From Bacteroidia bacterium (GTDB lineage Bacteria > Bacteroidota > Bacteroidia > Cytophagales > Cyclobacteriaceae): a DNA stretch of 36,543 nucleotides. This document shows positions 25,144 to 33,658 of this stretch, one piece after another. The translations under genes and the position numbers were made by a program. The notes below the pieces were generated by a model. The model made no database searches. It was not told where the DNA came from and saw only the letters and a list, made by a program, of their open reading frames with translations. Numbering within the stretch: position 1 is the first letter of the stretch; every line of letters begins with the position of its first letter. Location of the stretch: contig JAUIAO010000059.1 of NCBI GenBank assembly GCA_030425425.1, positions 1 through 36,543 of the forward strand, written 5' to 3'.

Positions 25144-25567
25144 GTACCTGAATATTATCATTGACGAAGCACATAATATTTTGTCTTATAGTTCTCAGAG
25201 AGAAAGTGAAACTTGGAAGGATTATCGCTTGGAGACTTTTGAAGAGATTGTAAAAGAGGGCAGGAAATTTGGTGTGTTTTTAACCATAGCCAGTCAGAGA
25301 CCATCGGATATTTCACCAACTATAATTTCTCAACTACATAACTACTTTTTGCACCGTCTCATTAATAATAAGGACATTGAAGCAGTGGAAAGAACCATTT
25401 CATATTTGGATAAGGTGTCATTTGACTCTCTTCCGATATTACCAACCGGAACATGTGTTCTTGCTGGATTAAGTGCACAAGTACCACTTATAATTGAGGT
25501 TAATAAGATTCCAGATGAGAATGAGCCTCAGAATAAGACGATAAAGCCAACAGAATTCTGGTCATAA
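25109..25567 (+). CDS. HerA-like ATPase, C-terminal part
   Basis: This open frame (152 aa if begun at its own ATG) continues the HerA protein in the +1 frame. It has Walker B LNIIIDEAHNIL, then a SQRPSDI block and a sensor/arginine-finger region (FLHRLINNKDIEAVER). These are the conserved C-terminal half of HerA/FtsK-like ATPases, so the ATG at 25109 is almost certainly not a natural gene start. The part after the A-run begins near 25123. It ends three bases before the AbiH gene. Confidence 0.75.
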   Translation: MTKKKQARDSSKYLNIIIDEAHNILSYSSQRESETWKDYRLETFEEIVKEGRKFGVFLTIASQRPSDISPTIISQLHNYFLHRLINNKDIEAVERTISYLDKVSFDSLPILPTGTCVLAGLSAQVPLIIEVNKIPDENEPQNKTIKPTEFWS

Positions 25568-25570
25568 ATT

Positions 25571-26542
25571 ATGGTTGATAGGCTTTATATTATCGGAAAT
25601 GGATTTGATCGCTATCACGGTCTAGACACAAGCTATCAATCATTTGGGTTATATCTGCAGAGGAAACACTGCTACGTAATCTACGAATTATTGACCGAAT
25701 ATTTTGGCTTACCAGACCTTGACGAAGATGATGAAGAAAGCAAGTGGGATCCATTATGGTCGGAATTTGAACAAAGGTTAGCTGAAATGGAATACGATGA
25801 AATATTAGAGGATAATTCTTATTATGTAGGAGATGCTGCCGGTTCTAATAAAGCCAGTGATTGGCACGCCTATGAGCAGGTTATGGACGATATTGTTGAC
25901 AGGCTAACAGTGAAACTTAGGGAGGCGTTTAAAAAATTTATTCTTAACGTATCCTTTTCAACTTCCATTGACTCGATGAAACTGAAATTAGATCAGGATG
26001 CGACCTTTTTTACATTTAATTATACAGATACCCTTCAAAGGTACTACGGCATCCCGGACAACAATATTTTACATATTCATGAAAAAGCTTTGGGATCAAA
26101 GGAGTTGATTCTTGGACATGGGACAGATCCTGACATGTTTGATCGTCATGAAGACGCGCCTCCAGATGGATTAACAGATGAAGAAATGATGGAGTGGGAG
26201 CAGAATATGAATGATCAATATAATTTCTCTTACGAGAGAGGAAAGGATTCGCTGCAGACTTATTACGCAGGTTCGCACAAAACAACAGAATCAATTATTA
26301 GAGGTAATCAATTATTCTTTGATCAATTGAAAAATTCTAAAGAGGTTGTTGTTTTAGGGCATTCATTATCAGATGTTGATCGGCCGTATTTCGAAAAGAT
26401 TATTTCAACGGTTCCCAAAAATTCAAAGTGGATTGTGTCTTTCTACGGGGATGAAGAGAGGAAATCACATAAGCAGCAACTTTTAAAAATGGGGCTCAAT
26501 GAAAAACAGATTTCTTTAGTAACTATGGACAGTTTAAAATGA
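25571..26542 (+). CDS. AbiH-family abortive-infection protein
   Basis: The 323-aa protein starts LYIIGNGFDRYHGLDTSYQSF, the AbiH hallmark (GNGFD at residues 9-13). Later blocks FFTFNYTDTLQRYYG, HIHEKALGS..LILGHG and VVVLGHSLSDVDRPYF complete the family pattern. AbiH proteins protect lactococci against phage by abortive infection; the biochemical activity is not established. It begins 3 bases after the HerA stop and ends 27 before the next gene, so it belongs to the operon. Confidence 0.9.
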   Translation: MVDRLYIIGNGFDRYHGLDTSYQSFGLYLQRKHCYVIYELLTEYFGLPDLDEDDEESKWDPLWSEFEQRLAEMEYDEILEDNSYYVGDAAGSNKASDWHAYEQVMDDIVDRLTVKLREAFKKFILNVSFSTSIDSMKLKLDQDATFFTFNYTDTLQRYYGIPDNNILHIHEKALGSKELILGHGTDPDMFDRHEDAPPDGLTDEEMMEWEQNMNDQYNFSYERGKDSLQTYYAGSHKTTESIIRGNQLFFDQLKNSKEVVVLGHSLSDVDRPYFEKIISTVPKNSKWIVSFYGDEERKSHKQQLLKMGLNEKQISLVTMDSLK

Positions 26543-26569
26543 AATTTTCTATAGCAAACATCAAATCCA

Positions 26570-28054
26570 ATGCCTGAAACCACCCGCATAGAATACAAAC
26601 AAGAACTAACCGATGGTTTAGAGAAAGAAGTCATCGCCTTTCTCAACTACCATGAGGGCGGTATCATCTACATAGGCATAGACAAATCCATGAAGACAAT
26701 CGGGCTTACTGACGCTGATGGTTCGGCACTCAAAATAAAGGACAGGCTCAAACACAACATTGCCCCCTCTTGTCTTGGGCTTTTCGATATTCAGATTCAG
26801 GAAAAGGATGGTCTTGACATCATCAAGCTCATTGTGGCCAGTGGGCCTGAGAAACCCTATCACCTTCCCAAATATGGCCTGACCCCCAAAGGCACCTATC
26901 TGAGAATTGGCACAGCTGCAGAGCCCATGCCTCAGAAGTTGATCGATGAACTGTTTTCCAAACGTACCCGAGCATCCATTGGGAGGATCCGCTCCAATCA
27001 TCAGGATTTGAAATTCGAGCAGTTAAAGATCTATTATCAGGAGCAAGGTAAGCCCCTCAATGATGCTTTTGCTAGAAACCTGGAATTACAAACAGAATCC
27101 GGCGATTTGAACTATGTAGCCTATCTTTTGGCAGATGTAAATACCAATTCTATCAAGCTGGCGAAATATTCTGGCAACACTAGGGTAGATTTAATAGAGA
27201 CCAATGAATACGGCAATTGCTCTTTGGTAAAGGCGACCAAGCAAGTGTTGGACAAAATTGAGTTGGAGAATAAGACCACAGCACAAATCACGTCCAGTAT
27301 GCGAAAAGAAACACGTCTGTGGAATCCCATTGCACTGCGTGAAGCCATTATCAATGCTTTCGTTCATAATGATTACACCAAGGAAGTACCACCCAAGTTT
27401 GAGATATTTGGTGATCGAATAGAAATCACCTCTGCGGGGAGCCTGCCGGATGGCTTAAGCCAGGAGGAGTTTTTTGAGGGCTACTCAGTTCCCAGAAATA
27501 AAGAAATCATGCGCATCTTTAAGGATCTGGATTTGGTAGAGCAGTTGGGGTCTGGTGTACCTCGTATCTTGGAACATTACGGCAGGGATTGTTTCAAGTT
27601 TAGCGACAACTTTCTGAGAATGTCTTTTCCTGCTGCCGTACCTATCACCTCTCAGTCTGGTAACCAAGTGAGTAACCAAGTGAGTAACCAAGTGAGTAAC
27701 CAAGTGGATCTCGATAAATTAGTAGAAGCCATTAAAAGAACTTTGCAAGGTGAGCCATACCAGCCTGCAGACACCAGCCTTCGCAAATACACCGAAGAAG
27801 CACGGGATCTTTCAGAAACATCAATAAAAATCATTGCTTTTTGCCAAACCCCTCGCAAGCGAAAAGAGATACTTGAAGAGGCCTTAGGTCTTTCCAATCA
27901 AACCAAAAACTTCAAAGCGAATATATCACCATTGATCGATGCTGATTTCATCCAATATACCATCAAAGACAAGCCCAATAGCCAGCACCAAAAATACGTG
28001 ATCACTACTAAGGGCAAAGTAGCCTTGTTTGTCAGAAACTATCAGGAAAAATGA
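26570..28054 (+). CDS. AlbA_2 / GHKL-ATPase DNA-binding protein with NQVS repeats
   Basis: The 494-aa protein has an AlbA_2 (schlafen-like) N-terminal domain, about residues 3-125 (TRIEYKQELTDGLEKEVIAF, GGIIYIGIDKS). A GHKL-type ATP-binding domain, about 255-345, carries LREAIINAFVHNDY and GSGVPRIL, followed by a C-terminal winged-helix region. Between them, residues 363-380 form four NQV(S) repeats encoded by a 12-base unit. Proteins of this type are often annotated as transcriptional regulators or RecG-like and are common in type I RM loci. Its stop overlaps the hsdR start (ATGA), so regulation of the RM system is plausible. Confidence 0.85.
   Translation: MPETTRIEYKQELTDGLEKEVIAFLNYHEGGIIYIGIDKSMKTIGLTDADGSALKIKDRLKHNIAPSCLGLFDIQIQEKDGLDIIKLIVASGPEKPYHLPKYGLTPKGTYLRIGTAAEPMPQKLIDELFSKRTRASIGRIRSNHQDLKFEQLKIYYQEQGKPLNDAFARNLELQTESGDLNYVAYLLADVNTNSIKLAKYSGNTRVDLIETNEYGNCSLVKATKQVLDKIELENKTTAQITSSMRKETRLWNPIALREAIINAFVHNDYTKEVPPKFEIFGDRIEITSAGSLPDGLSQEEFFEGYSVPRNKEIMRIFKDLDLVEQLGSGVPRILEHYGRDCFKFSDNFLRMSFPAAVPITSQSGNQVSNQVSNQVSNQVDLDKLVEAIKRTLQGEPYQPADTSLRKYTEEARDLSETSIKIIAFCQTPRKRKEILEEALGLSNQTKNFKANISPLIDADFIQYTIKDKPNSQHQKYVITTKGKVALFVRNYQEK
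27661..27707 (+). repeat. 12-base tandem repeat inside the AlbA_2 gene
   Basis: TAACCAAGTGAG occurs three times exactly (27661-27696), followed by a partial fourth unit to 27706. It encodes NQVS repeats in the linker between the ATP-binding and winged-helix parts. Because the unit is 12 bases, copy number can change without shifting the frame. Confidence 0.9.
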
Positions 28055-31000
28055 AATTCACCGAATCAGCCCTGGAAAACGCCTTTCTTGAACTGCTACA
28101 AGAACAAGATTATACCTACGAAAAAGGAGAAGATATCCCTCGCAATCCTTCAGAAGTACTTATCAAAGAGGATTTGAAGACTTACCTTCGGGAGAGATAT
28201 AAGTTCGACCAAATCACTGAAGTAGAAATTGATGGCATCATTCGCCATTTGGAAACATTCCCTGCTTCTGACCTCTACGAAAGCAATAAAGCCATCATGA
28301 AATTTATCACCGATGGTTATACGCTGAAAAGAGAAGATCGGAGCAAAAAAGACTTGCATATCGAGCTGGTTGATTTTAGAAAATCGAAACAGGAAAGTGC
28401 ATCATCAGAAGCATTATCGGTGGCTGCAGAATCATCAGAAGCCTACAGTGAGCCAGCCAATATCTTCAAAGCAGTAAATCAGTTTGAGATCATTGGTTTC
28501 GAAAAGCGCATCCCGGATGTTATCCTGTTTATCAATGGCTTGCCTCTTGTAGTAGTTGAGTTCAAAAGCGCCATCCGTGAGGAGGCCACCATTTTCAATG
28601 CTTATGAGCAATTGACTATTCGATATAAAAGAGATATTCCGGAACTTTTCAAGTACAATGCTTTCTGTATTATCAGTGATGGCGCCAACAATAAAGCAGG
28701 TTCCTTCTTTGCCAAATATGATTTCTTTTATGCCTGGCGAAAGATCAATCCAGAGGATACCAAGGAAGTAGATGGCATTGCTTCGCTTCATACCATGGTC
28801 AAAGGAATGCTGGATAAAAACCGTCTTTACGACATCATTCATCATTTCATCATGTTTCCTGATGCCAGCAAGAAAGATGAGAAGATTGTTTGTCGATATC
28901 CACAATATTACGCTGCTACCAAGCTTTTCAACAACATTCTGAACCATCAGAAACCCGAAGGTGATGGTAAAGGAGGCACCTATTTTGGTGCAACAGGTTG
29001 TGGTAAAAGCTACACCATGCTTTTCCTCACCAGGTTGTTGATGAAAAGTGTCTATCTGTCCAGCCCAACCATCATTTTGATTACAGACAGGACTGATCTG
29101 GACGATCAGCTTTCCGGTCAGTTTACCAATGCCAAACGTTACATTGGTGATGATCAGGTAATCAGCGTGGAAACCAGAGACCATCTGAAAGAATTACTCC
29201 AGGGACGAAACAGTGGAGGCGTTTTTCTGACCACCATCCACAAATTCACCGAAGCAACTGATCTCCTCACGGATCGTACCAATGTGATTTGCATTTCCGA
29301 TGAGGCTCACAGAAGCCAAATCAACCTGGATCAAAAACTGAAAATCACTAAAGATGGCGTGACCAAAACTTTTGGTTTTGCCAAATACCTCCACGATTCA
29401 TTACCCAATGCCACTTATGTCGGTTTCACCGGCACACCAATTGATGCCACCATGGATGTTTTTGGTGAAATTGTGGACAGCTATACCATGACCGAATCAG
29501 TGAAGGATGAAATCACCGTTCGCATAGTCTATGAGGGCCGTGCTGCAAAAGTCATCCTCAACAATCAAAAGCTCAAGGAGATTGAAGCATACTACGCCCA
29601 ATGTGCGGAGGATGGCAGCTCCGAACATCAGATTGAGCAAAGCAAAAAAGCTTCGGCACAGATGAATGCGATCATTGGTGATCCTGACCGAATCAAGGAA
29701 GTAGCCAATGACTTCATCAAACACTATGAGGAACGTGTTTATGAAGGCTCCACAGTAAAAGGCAAAGCAATGTTTGTCTGCAGTACTCGCCCAATTGCTT
29801 ATGAGTTGTACAAAGAAATCATATCCCAAAGACCGGATTGGGCAGAAATCAAAATAGCAGAAGAAGGTGCTGTCTTGACTGAAAAGGAAAAGCGGGAAAT
29901 CAAACCCATGCCTCGGGTCCAGATGGTCATGACCAGAAATCAGGATGACCCGAAAGAATTGTATGACTTACTAGGCACCAAGGATGATCGAAAAGAGCTT
30001 GATCGCCAGTTCAAAGAAGCCAAGTCCAATTTCAAAATTGCCATTGTGGTAGATATGTGGCTCACCGGTTTTGACGTACCTTTTCTGGACACGATCTACA
30101 TCGATAAGCCGATCAAACGTCACAACCTCATTCAAACCATTTCTCGGGTGAACCGAAAGTTTGAAGGAAAACCGAAAGGTTTGGTGGTGGATTACATTGG
30201 CATCAAAACCGAAATGAACAAAGCCCTGGCACACTACTCCAAAGTGGATGGTGCCAATTTTGAAGAAATCGAACATTCCGTGAATGTGGTAAAGGATCAG
30301 CTGGATTTGCTTTCACGATTGTTTCACACCTTCGATGATACATCATATTTCGAAGGTTCGTCCGTAAATCAACTCAATTGCCTCAACAATGCCGTGGAAT
30401 TTGTCCAGATGACAAAAACCATTGAAAACAGATTTCTCGGTTTGGTGAAGCGACTCAAAGCTGCCTATGACATCTGCTGCGGAAGTGAAGAAATCACAAC
30501 GGAACAGAGAGACTACATCCACTTTTACCTGGCCATCCGATCCATCGTGATAAAACTCACACGAGGAAATGCTCCGGACACAGCCCAGATGAATGCACGG
30601 GTGAGAGAAATGATCTCGGAAGCACTCAAAAGTGATGGTGTGGAAGAAATCTTCAAAATAGGAGAGGAGAAGCAAAAGGAGTTTGACCTGTTTGATGAAG
30701 AACACCTTGCACGTCTGGAAAAGATCAAACTGCCAAACACCAAAATGAAACTCCTTATCAAATTGCTTTCTCAGGCATTGGACAACTTCAAAAAAATCAA
30801 CAAAGCCAAAGGCACAGATTTCTCCAAACAAATGAAGGCCATTGTTGACAAATACAATGAACGCAAAGAGCAGGATACATTCAGGGGAGAAGTTGTGGAT
30901 GACTTCTCCAATGAAATCATTGAACTCTACAGGGCATTGCTGGAAGAAAGAAAATCATTTGGAGAGAAAGGGATTGACATTGAGGAAAAAGCCTTTTATG

Positions 31001-31260
31001 ACATCCTGTTTTCACTTTGCAAAAAATATGACTTTAGCTACCCTGAGGACAAACTCATAGTATTGGCATCAGAGGTGAAAAAGGTTGTCAACAACATCGC
31101 CAAATATGCCGACTGGAACAAAAAAGAAGACACCAAAGCCGAGCTGAGAGTAGAGCTTCTCCTCCTCCTCAAAAAGCACAACTACCCACCAGTGGACAAA
31201 GACGAAGTGTACAAAGAAATCTTCGAACAAGCCGAGAATTTGAAGAGGTATAAGGGGTGA
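28051..31260 (+). CDS. hsdR: Type I restriction endonuclease and translocase HsdR
   Basis: The 1069-aa motor subunit has a PD-(D/E)xK nuclease domain near residues 140-180 (RIPDVILFINGLPLVVVEFKSA, quoted in part). Walker A GATGCGKS lies near 312-319 and the SF2 motifs DEAH (in ISDEAHRS) and GFTGTP near 415-460. Motif VI QTISRVNRKF lies around 690-700. It translocates DNA and cuts it when unmodified sites are met. It starts in the stop codon of the AlbA_2 gene and lies about 5.5 kb after hsdS, separated by four inserted genes. Length and motifs are intact. Confidence 0.96.
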   Translation: MKFTESALENAFLELLQEQDYTYEKGEDIPRNPSEVLIKEDLKTYLRERYKFDQITEVEIDGIIRHLETFPASDLYESNKAIMKFITDGYTLKREDRSKKDLHIELVDFRKSKQESASSEALSVAAESSEAYSEPANIFKAVNQFEIIGFEKRIPDVILFINGLPLVVVEFKSAIREEATIFNAYEQLTIRYKRDIPELFKYNAFCIISDGANNKAGSFFAKYDFFYAWRKINPEDTKEVDGIASLHTMVKGMLDKNRLYDIIHHFIMFPDASKKDEKIVCRYPQYYAATKLFNNILNHQKPEGDGKGGTYFGATGCGKSYTMLFLTRLLMKSVYLSSPTIILITDRTDLDDQLSGQFTNAKRYIGDDQVISVETRDHLKELLQGRNSGGVFLTTIHKFTEATDLLTDRTNVICISDEAHRSQINLDQKLKITKDGVTKTFGFAKYLHDSLPNATYVGFTGTPIDATMDVFGEIVDSYTMTESVKDEITVRIVYEGRAAKVILNNQKLKEIEAYYAQCAEDGSSEHQIEQSKKASAQMNAIIGDPDRIKEVANDFIKHYEERVYEGSTVKGKAMFVCSTRPIAYELYKEIISQRPDWAEIKIAEEGAVLTEKEKREIKPMPRVQMVMTRNQDDPKELYDLLGTKDDRKELDRQFKEAKSNFKIAIVVDMWLTGFDVPFLDTIYIDKPIKRHNLIQTISRVNRKFEGKPKGLVVDYIGIKTEMNKALAHYSKVDGANFEEIEHSVNVVKDQLDLLSRLFHTFDDTSYFEGSSVNQLNCLNNAVEFVQMTKTIENRFLGLVKRLKAAYDICCGSEEITTEQRDYIHFYLAIRSIVIKLTRGNAPDTAQMNARVREMISEALKSDGVEEIFKIGEEKQKEFDLFDEEHLARLEKIKLPNTKMKLLIKLLSQALDNFKKINKAKGTDFSKQMKAIVDKYNERKEQDTFRGEVVDDFSNEIIELYRALLEERKSFGEKGIDIEEKAFYDILFSLCKKYDFSYPEDKLIVLASEVKKVVNNIAKYADWNKKEDTKAELRVELLLLLKKHNYPPVDKDEVYKEIFEQAENLKRYKG

Positions 31261-31393
31261 TAGTTTTTATGTTCTTGCATTTCAAGTTACCTCATAATAG
31301 ACTCTAAGAGAATCACCCAATTCATCAAATTCCGACTAAAAAAATTAAGAATATTAAGTTTTATTCAAAGGTTGTGAATTAAATTGAAGGTAA

Positions 31394-31423
31394 TTGTTTT
31401 CAATTAGCCTACATGGCTATAAT
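31394..31423 (+). promoter_or_regulatory. Possible promoter before the J-like/GrpE-like/Hsp70 genes
   Basis: TTGTTT (31394-31399) and TATAAT (31418-31423) are 18 bases apart, a sigma70-like arrangement, with a TAGCC-tacat-GGCTA palindrome (31405-31419) inside. The -10 lies only 12 bases before the ATG at 31435, so the leader would be very short. Bacteroidota usually use TAnnTTTG, so this is weak evidence. Confidence 0.3.
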
Positions 31424-31434
31424 TCACTGACCTG

Positions 31435-33645
31435 ATGCAGCTAATTACCAACAATCCTTATCATGTTTTAGGATTGCTATCTGATTCGCCACAGAGAGTA
31501 ATCGAACGTCAAAAAGGAAAAATCAATGCCCTTCAGAGGGTAGGAAAAGATATCGAGTTTACAGATGATATTTTGGCTATTGGATTTCCAAATCGTAAGA
31601 ATGGGTCCATAGAAAGAGCCTTTTCGCAAATTGAGATAAATCAAAACAAAGTTTTTCATTCTCTATTCTGGTTCGTCAATACTAATCATCTGGATGAAAC
31701 CGCATTAGGCTATCTAAGAACTGGGGATATTGACAAATCCCTGGATATCTGGAATAAAATCACTAGGGGCAAATCAGTAAATGAAAAGAATTTTGGAGCA
31801 TTCAATAACCTTGGTACTCTCAAACTATTTTATTCCACCAAATTTGAAAATTTCATTACTGAATCATTTCTAGATGCAATCAAGCTCAAAATCGAGTTAA
31901 TAAAATCAGAAGCATTCTCTAATTATTGTCAATTAGTTGCCGATGAAACTTATGTTATAAATACTGAGAAGGTTCTCATGGATTTAATTGGAAGTATAAT
32001 GGATGAGCATAAGTCCAGTAATATCACAAGCCCGAAGAACTTGCCGGCCTTGATCAGCAAACTTGACTCCAGTATATCATCACTTTTATCAGAAAATTTA
32101 GCAGATGAGCCTTTTGTTAATATTGAATCAGCTTTAGATCAAACCAAAAAGAATCGATTATCATATCCAAAAAAAGGGCAAGCCTTAGCAAAGAAGCTTA
32201 TAATCAGCACCAAATCTGACCATAAAACACTGAAAGATATTTTGGGTAAGAGTGACCCAAAATTCCAGCTCATCTCTGACAAGTTGGCAAAGGAAATTCT
32301 TCAATGTGGTGTAGACTACTTTCAGGAATATAGGGACTTGGATAAGGATAACTTGGGATCTAATGTAATGAAGTTACTTAAGTATGCTCATTCAATAGCT
32401 ATAGGCATTCAAACTAGGGAACGGATTGAGCAAAATATTGAAGGCCTGGAGGAATGGATAAGTTCAGAAAATTCTCGTAAGAAGAATGAGGAGATAGAAT
32501 CTGAATTAAGTTTCCTTGTCGAACAACTTGAAAATTTCGAAAGTGTCACAATTTCTTTAGCAAATGTTGAGTCATTTATCAAAAAATGTAGGCCAAAATT
32601 GTTAACAATTAGATCGGTGTTTGGGAGAGATGATGAGTTTTACCTTAAATTAAGTAGCGCGATTGTTAGCAGTGCTCAATCGATGCTTGTGTCTATCGTT
32701 AATAAGTCTCAAGATTTTTCATTACCGATTTCAACAAGAACCGCAGTTACTGGTGCATTCAAACAGTCAAAGGAACTTTTAGATTTTGATATGATCCCTG
32801 AACTAAATGATCAGTTTCAAAGAAACTTTGAAACACTGAGAAATATGTATGATCAATATATTCAATTATCATCGACCCCATTCTTAACTAACTCCCCATC
32901 CAAAACTCAATCACAGACCATCAAAACCTCTTCTGACAGTCATTCTCAAACTAATAAATCTCGTCCTCCAAGAACTCAAAATTCCTCCAATAACAATGGC
33001 TTGTTAATTATTTTAGGAATTGCTGCAATATTGATAATTATCGCTGCTATTTCTAACTCGAATTCTAATTCCAGAAGGTCTTCCAACAATAACTATCCTA
33101 GCTATTCTCCGTCTAATTCTTCTTCCAACTATAGTCCTCCAGCGAGCACAAACAAGACCCCGATAAAACCTAAAATTACAGTAAGTAAATACAAAGGAAA
33201 CCAACTTAATAATGGTGATTCACCATATAATTCTGTTTTTGGAAGTGGTGTTTATGATAAGTCTGTGAATAACTGGGTGCAATTCAAGAATGGCAATGCA
33301 CATGATGTAGTTATTTGTTTGGTCAATGTCTATTCTGATAGAACCATTAGAAATGAATACATCAGAGCGGGATCCACATTCCAAATGACCAATATTCCAA
33401 ATGGCACATATTATATCAAGGGTTTTTATGGAAATGACTGGAATCCCTACAAAAAAATTGATGGAACTAATATTAAAGGAGGATTTGACACAAATTTTAG
33501 CTTTAGTAAATCAGACGGTTACGGTGACCGACTTAGTCTTCAGGATAATGGTTATCAATATTCTACTTATGAGGTAACTCTTTATTCCGTCTCTAATGGA
33601 AACATGTCTCAGGAAGGCATTAGCCAATCCGAATTTTTCAAGTAA
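31435..33645 (+). CDS. Single-pass membrane protein with J-like N-terminus
   Basis: The 736-aa protein begins NNPYHVLGLLSDSPQRVIER, like the first helix and loop of a J-domain, and continues to KVFHSLFWFVN near residue 77. The HPD motif that stimulates Hsp70 ATPase is not visible. A long helical part reaches residue 520. One membrane helix (LLIILGIAAILIIIAAI, about 523-541) follows, then an Asn/Ser/Pro-rich linker and a 150-residue C-terminal domain with YKGNQLNNGDSPYNSVFG. There is no signal peptide, so the N-terminus is probably cytoplasmic and the C-terminus periplasmic. The next two genes encode GrpE-like and Hsp70 proteins, which supports a co-chaperone role. That role is inference. Confidence 0.65.
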   Translation: MQLITNNPYHVLGLLSDSPQRVIERQKGKINALQRVGKDIEFTDDILAIGFPNRKNGSIERAFSQIEINQNKVFHSLFWFVNTNHLDETALGYLRTGDIDKSLDIWNKITRGKSVNEKNFGAFNNLGTLKLFYSTKFENFITESFLDAIKLKIELIKSEAFSNYCQLVADETYVINTEKVLMDLIGSIMDEHKSSNITSPKNLPALISKLDSSISSLLSENLADEPFVNIESALDQTKKNRLSYPKKGQALAKKLIISTKSDHKTLKDILGKSDPKFQLISDKLAKEILQCGVDYFQEYRDLDKDNLGSNVMKLLKYAHSIAIGIQTRERIEQNIEGLEEWISSENSRKKNEEIESELSFLVEQLENFESVTISLANVESFIKKCRPKLLTIRSVFGRDDEFYLKLSSAIVSSAQSMLVSIVNKSQDFSLPISTRTAVTGAFKQSKELLDFDMIPELNDQFQRNFETLRNMYDQYIQLSSTPFLTNSPSKTQSQTIKTSSDSHSQTNKSRPPRTQNSSNNNGLLIILGIAAILIIIAAISNSNSNSRRSSNNNYPSYSPSNSSSNYSPPASTNKTPIKPKITVSKYKGNQLNNGDSPYNSVFGSGVYDKSVNNWVQFKNGNAHDVVICLVNVYSDRTIRNEYIRAGSTFQMTNIPNGTYYIKGFYGNDWNPYKKIDGTNIKGGFDTNFSFSKSDGYGDRLSLQDNGYQYSTYEVTLYSVSNGNMSQEGISQSEFFK

Positions 33646-33658
33646 ACCAACATTTCTT

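Noticed and set aside
27661-27707. Short regular repeats considered as a CRISPR array
   Set aside because: The units are 12 bases, directly adjacent without spacers, and encode a protein linker.
28435-29184. 249-codon open frame on the minus strand within hsdR
   Set aside because: It is antisense to a well-supported gene with intact motifs and shows no family features; long shadow frames are expected opposite such a gene.
30343-30831. 162-codon minus-strand frame within hsdR
   Set aside because: It is a Cys/Phe-rich translation typical of an antisense shadow and lies wholly inside hsdR.
33596-33658. Upstream start for the GrpE-like gene
   Set aside because: It would overlap the previous gene and place 21 residues before an otherwise ideal signal peptide at 33659.
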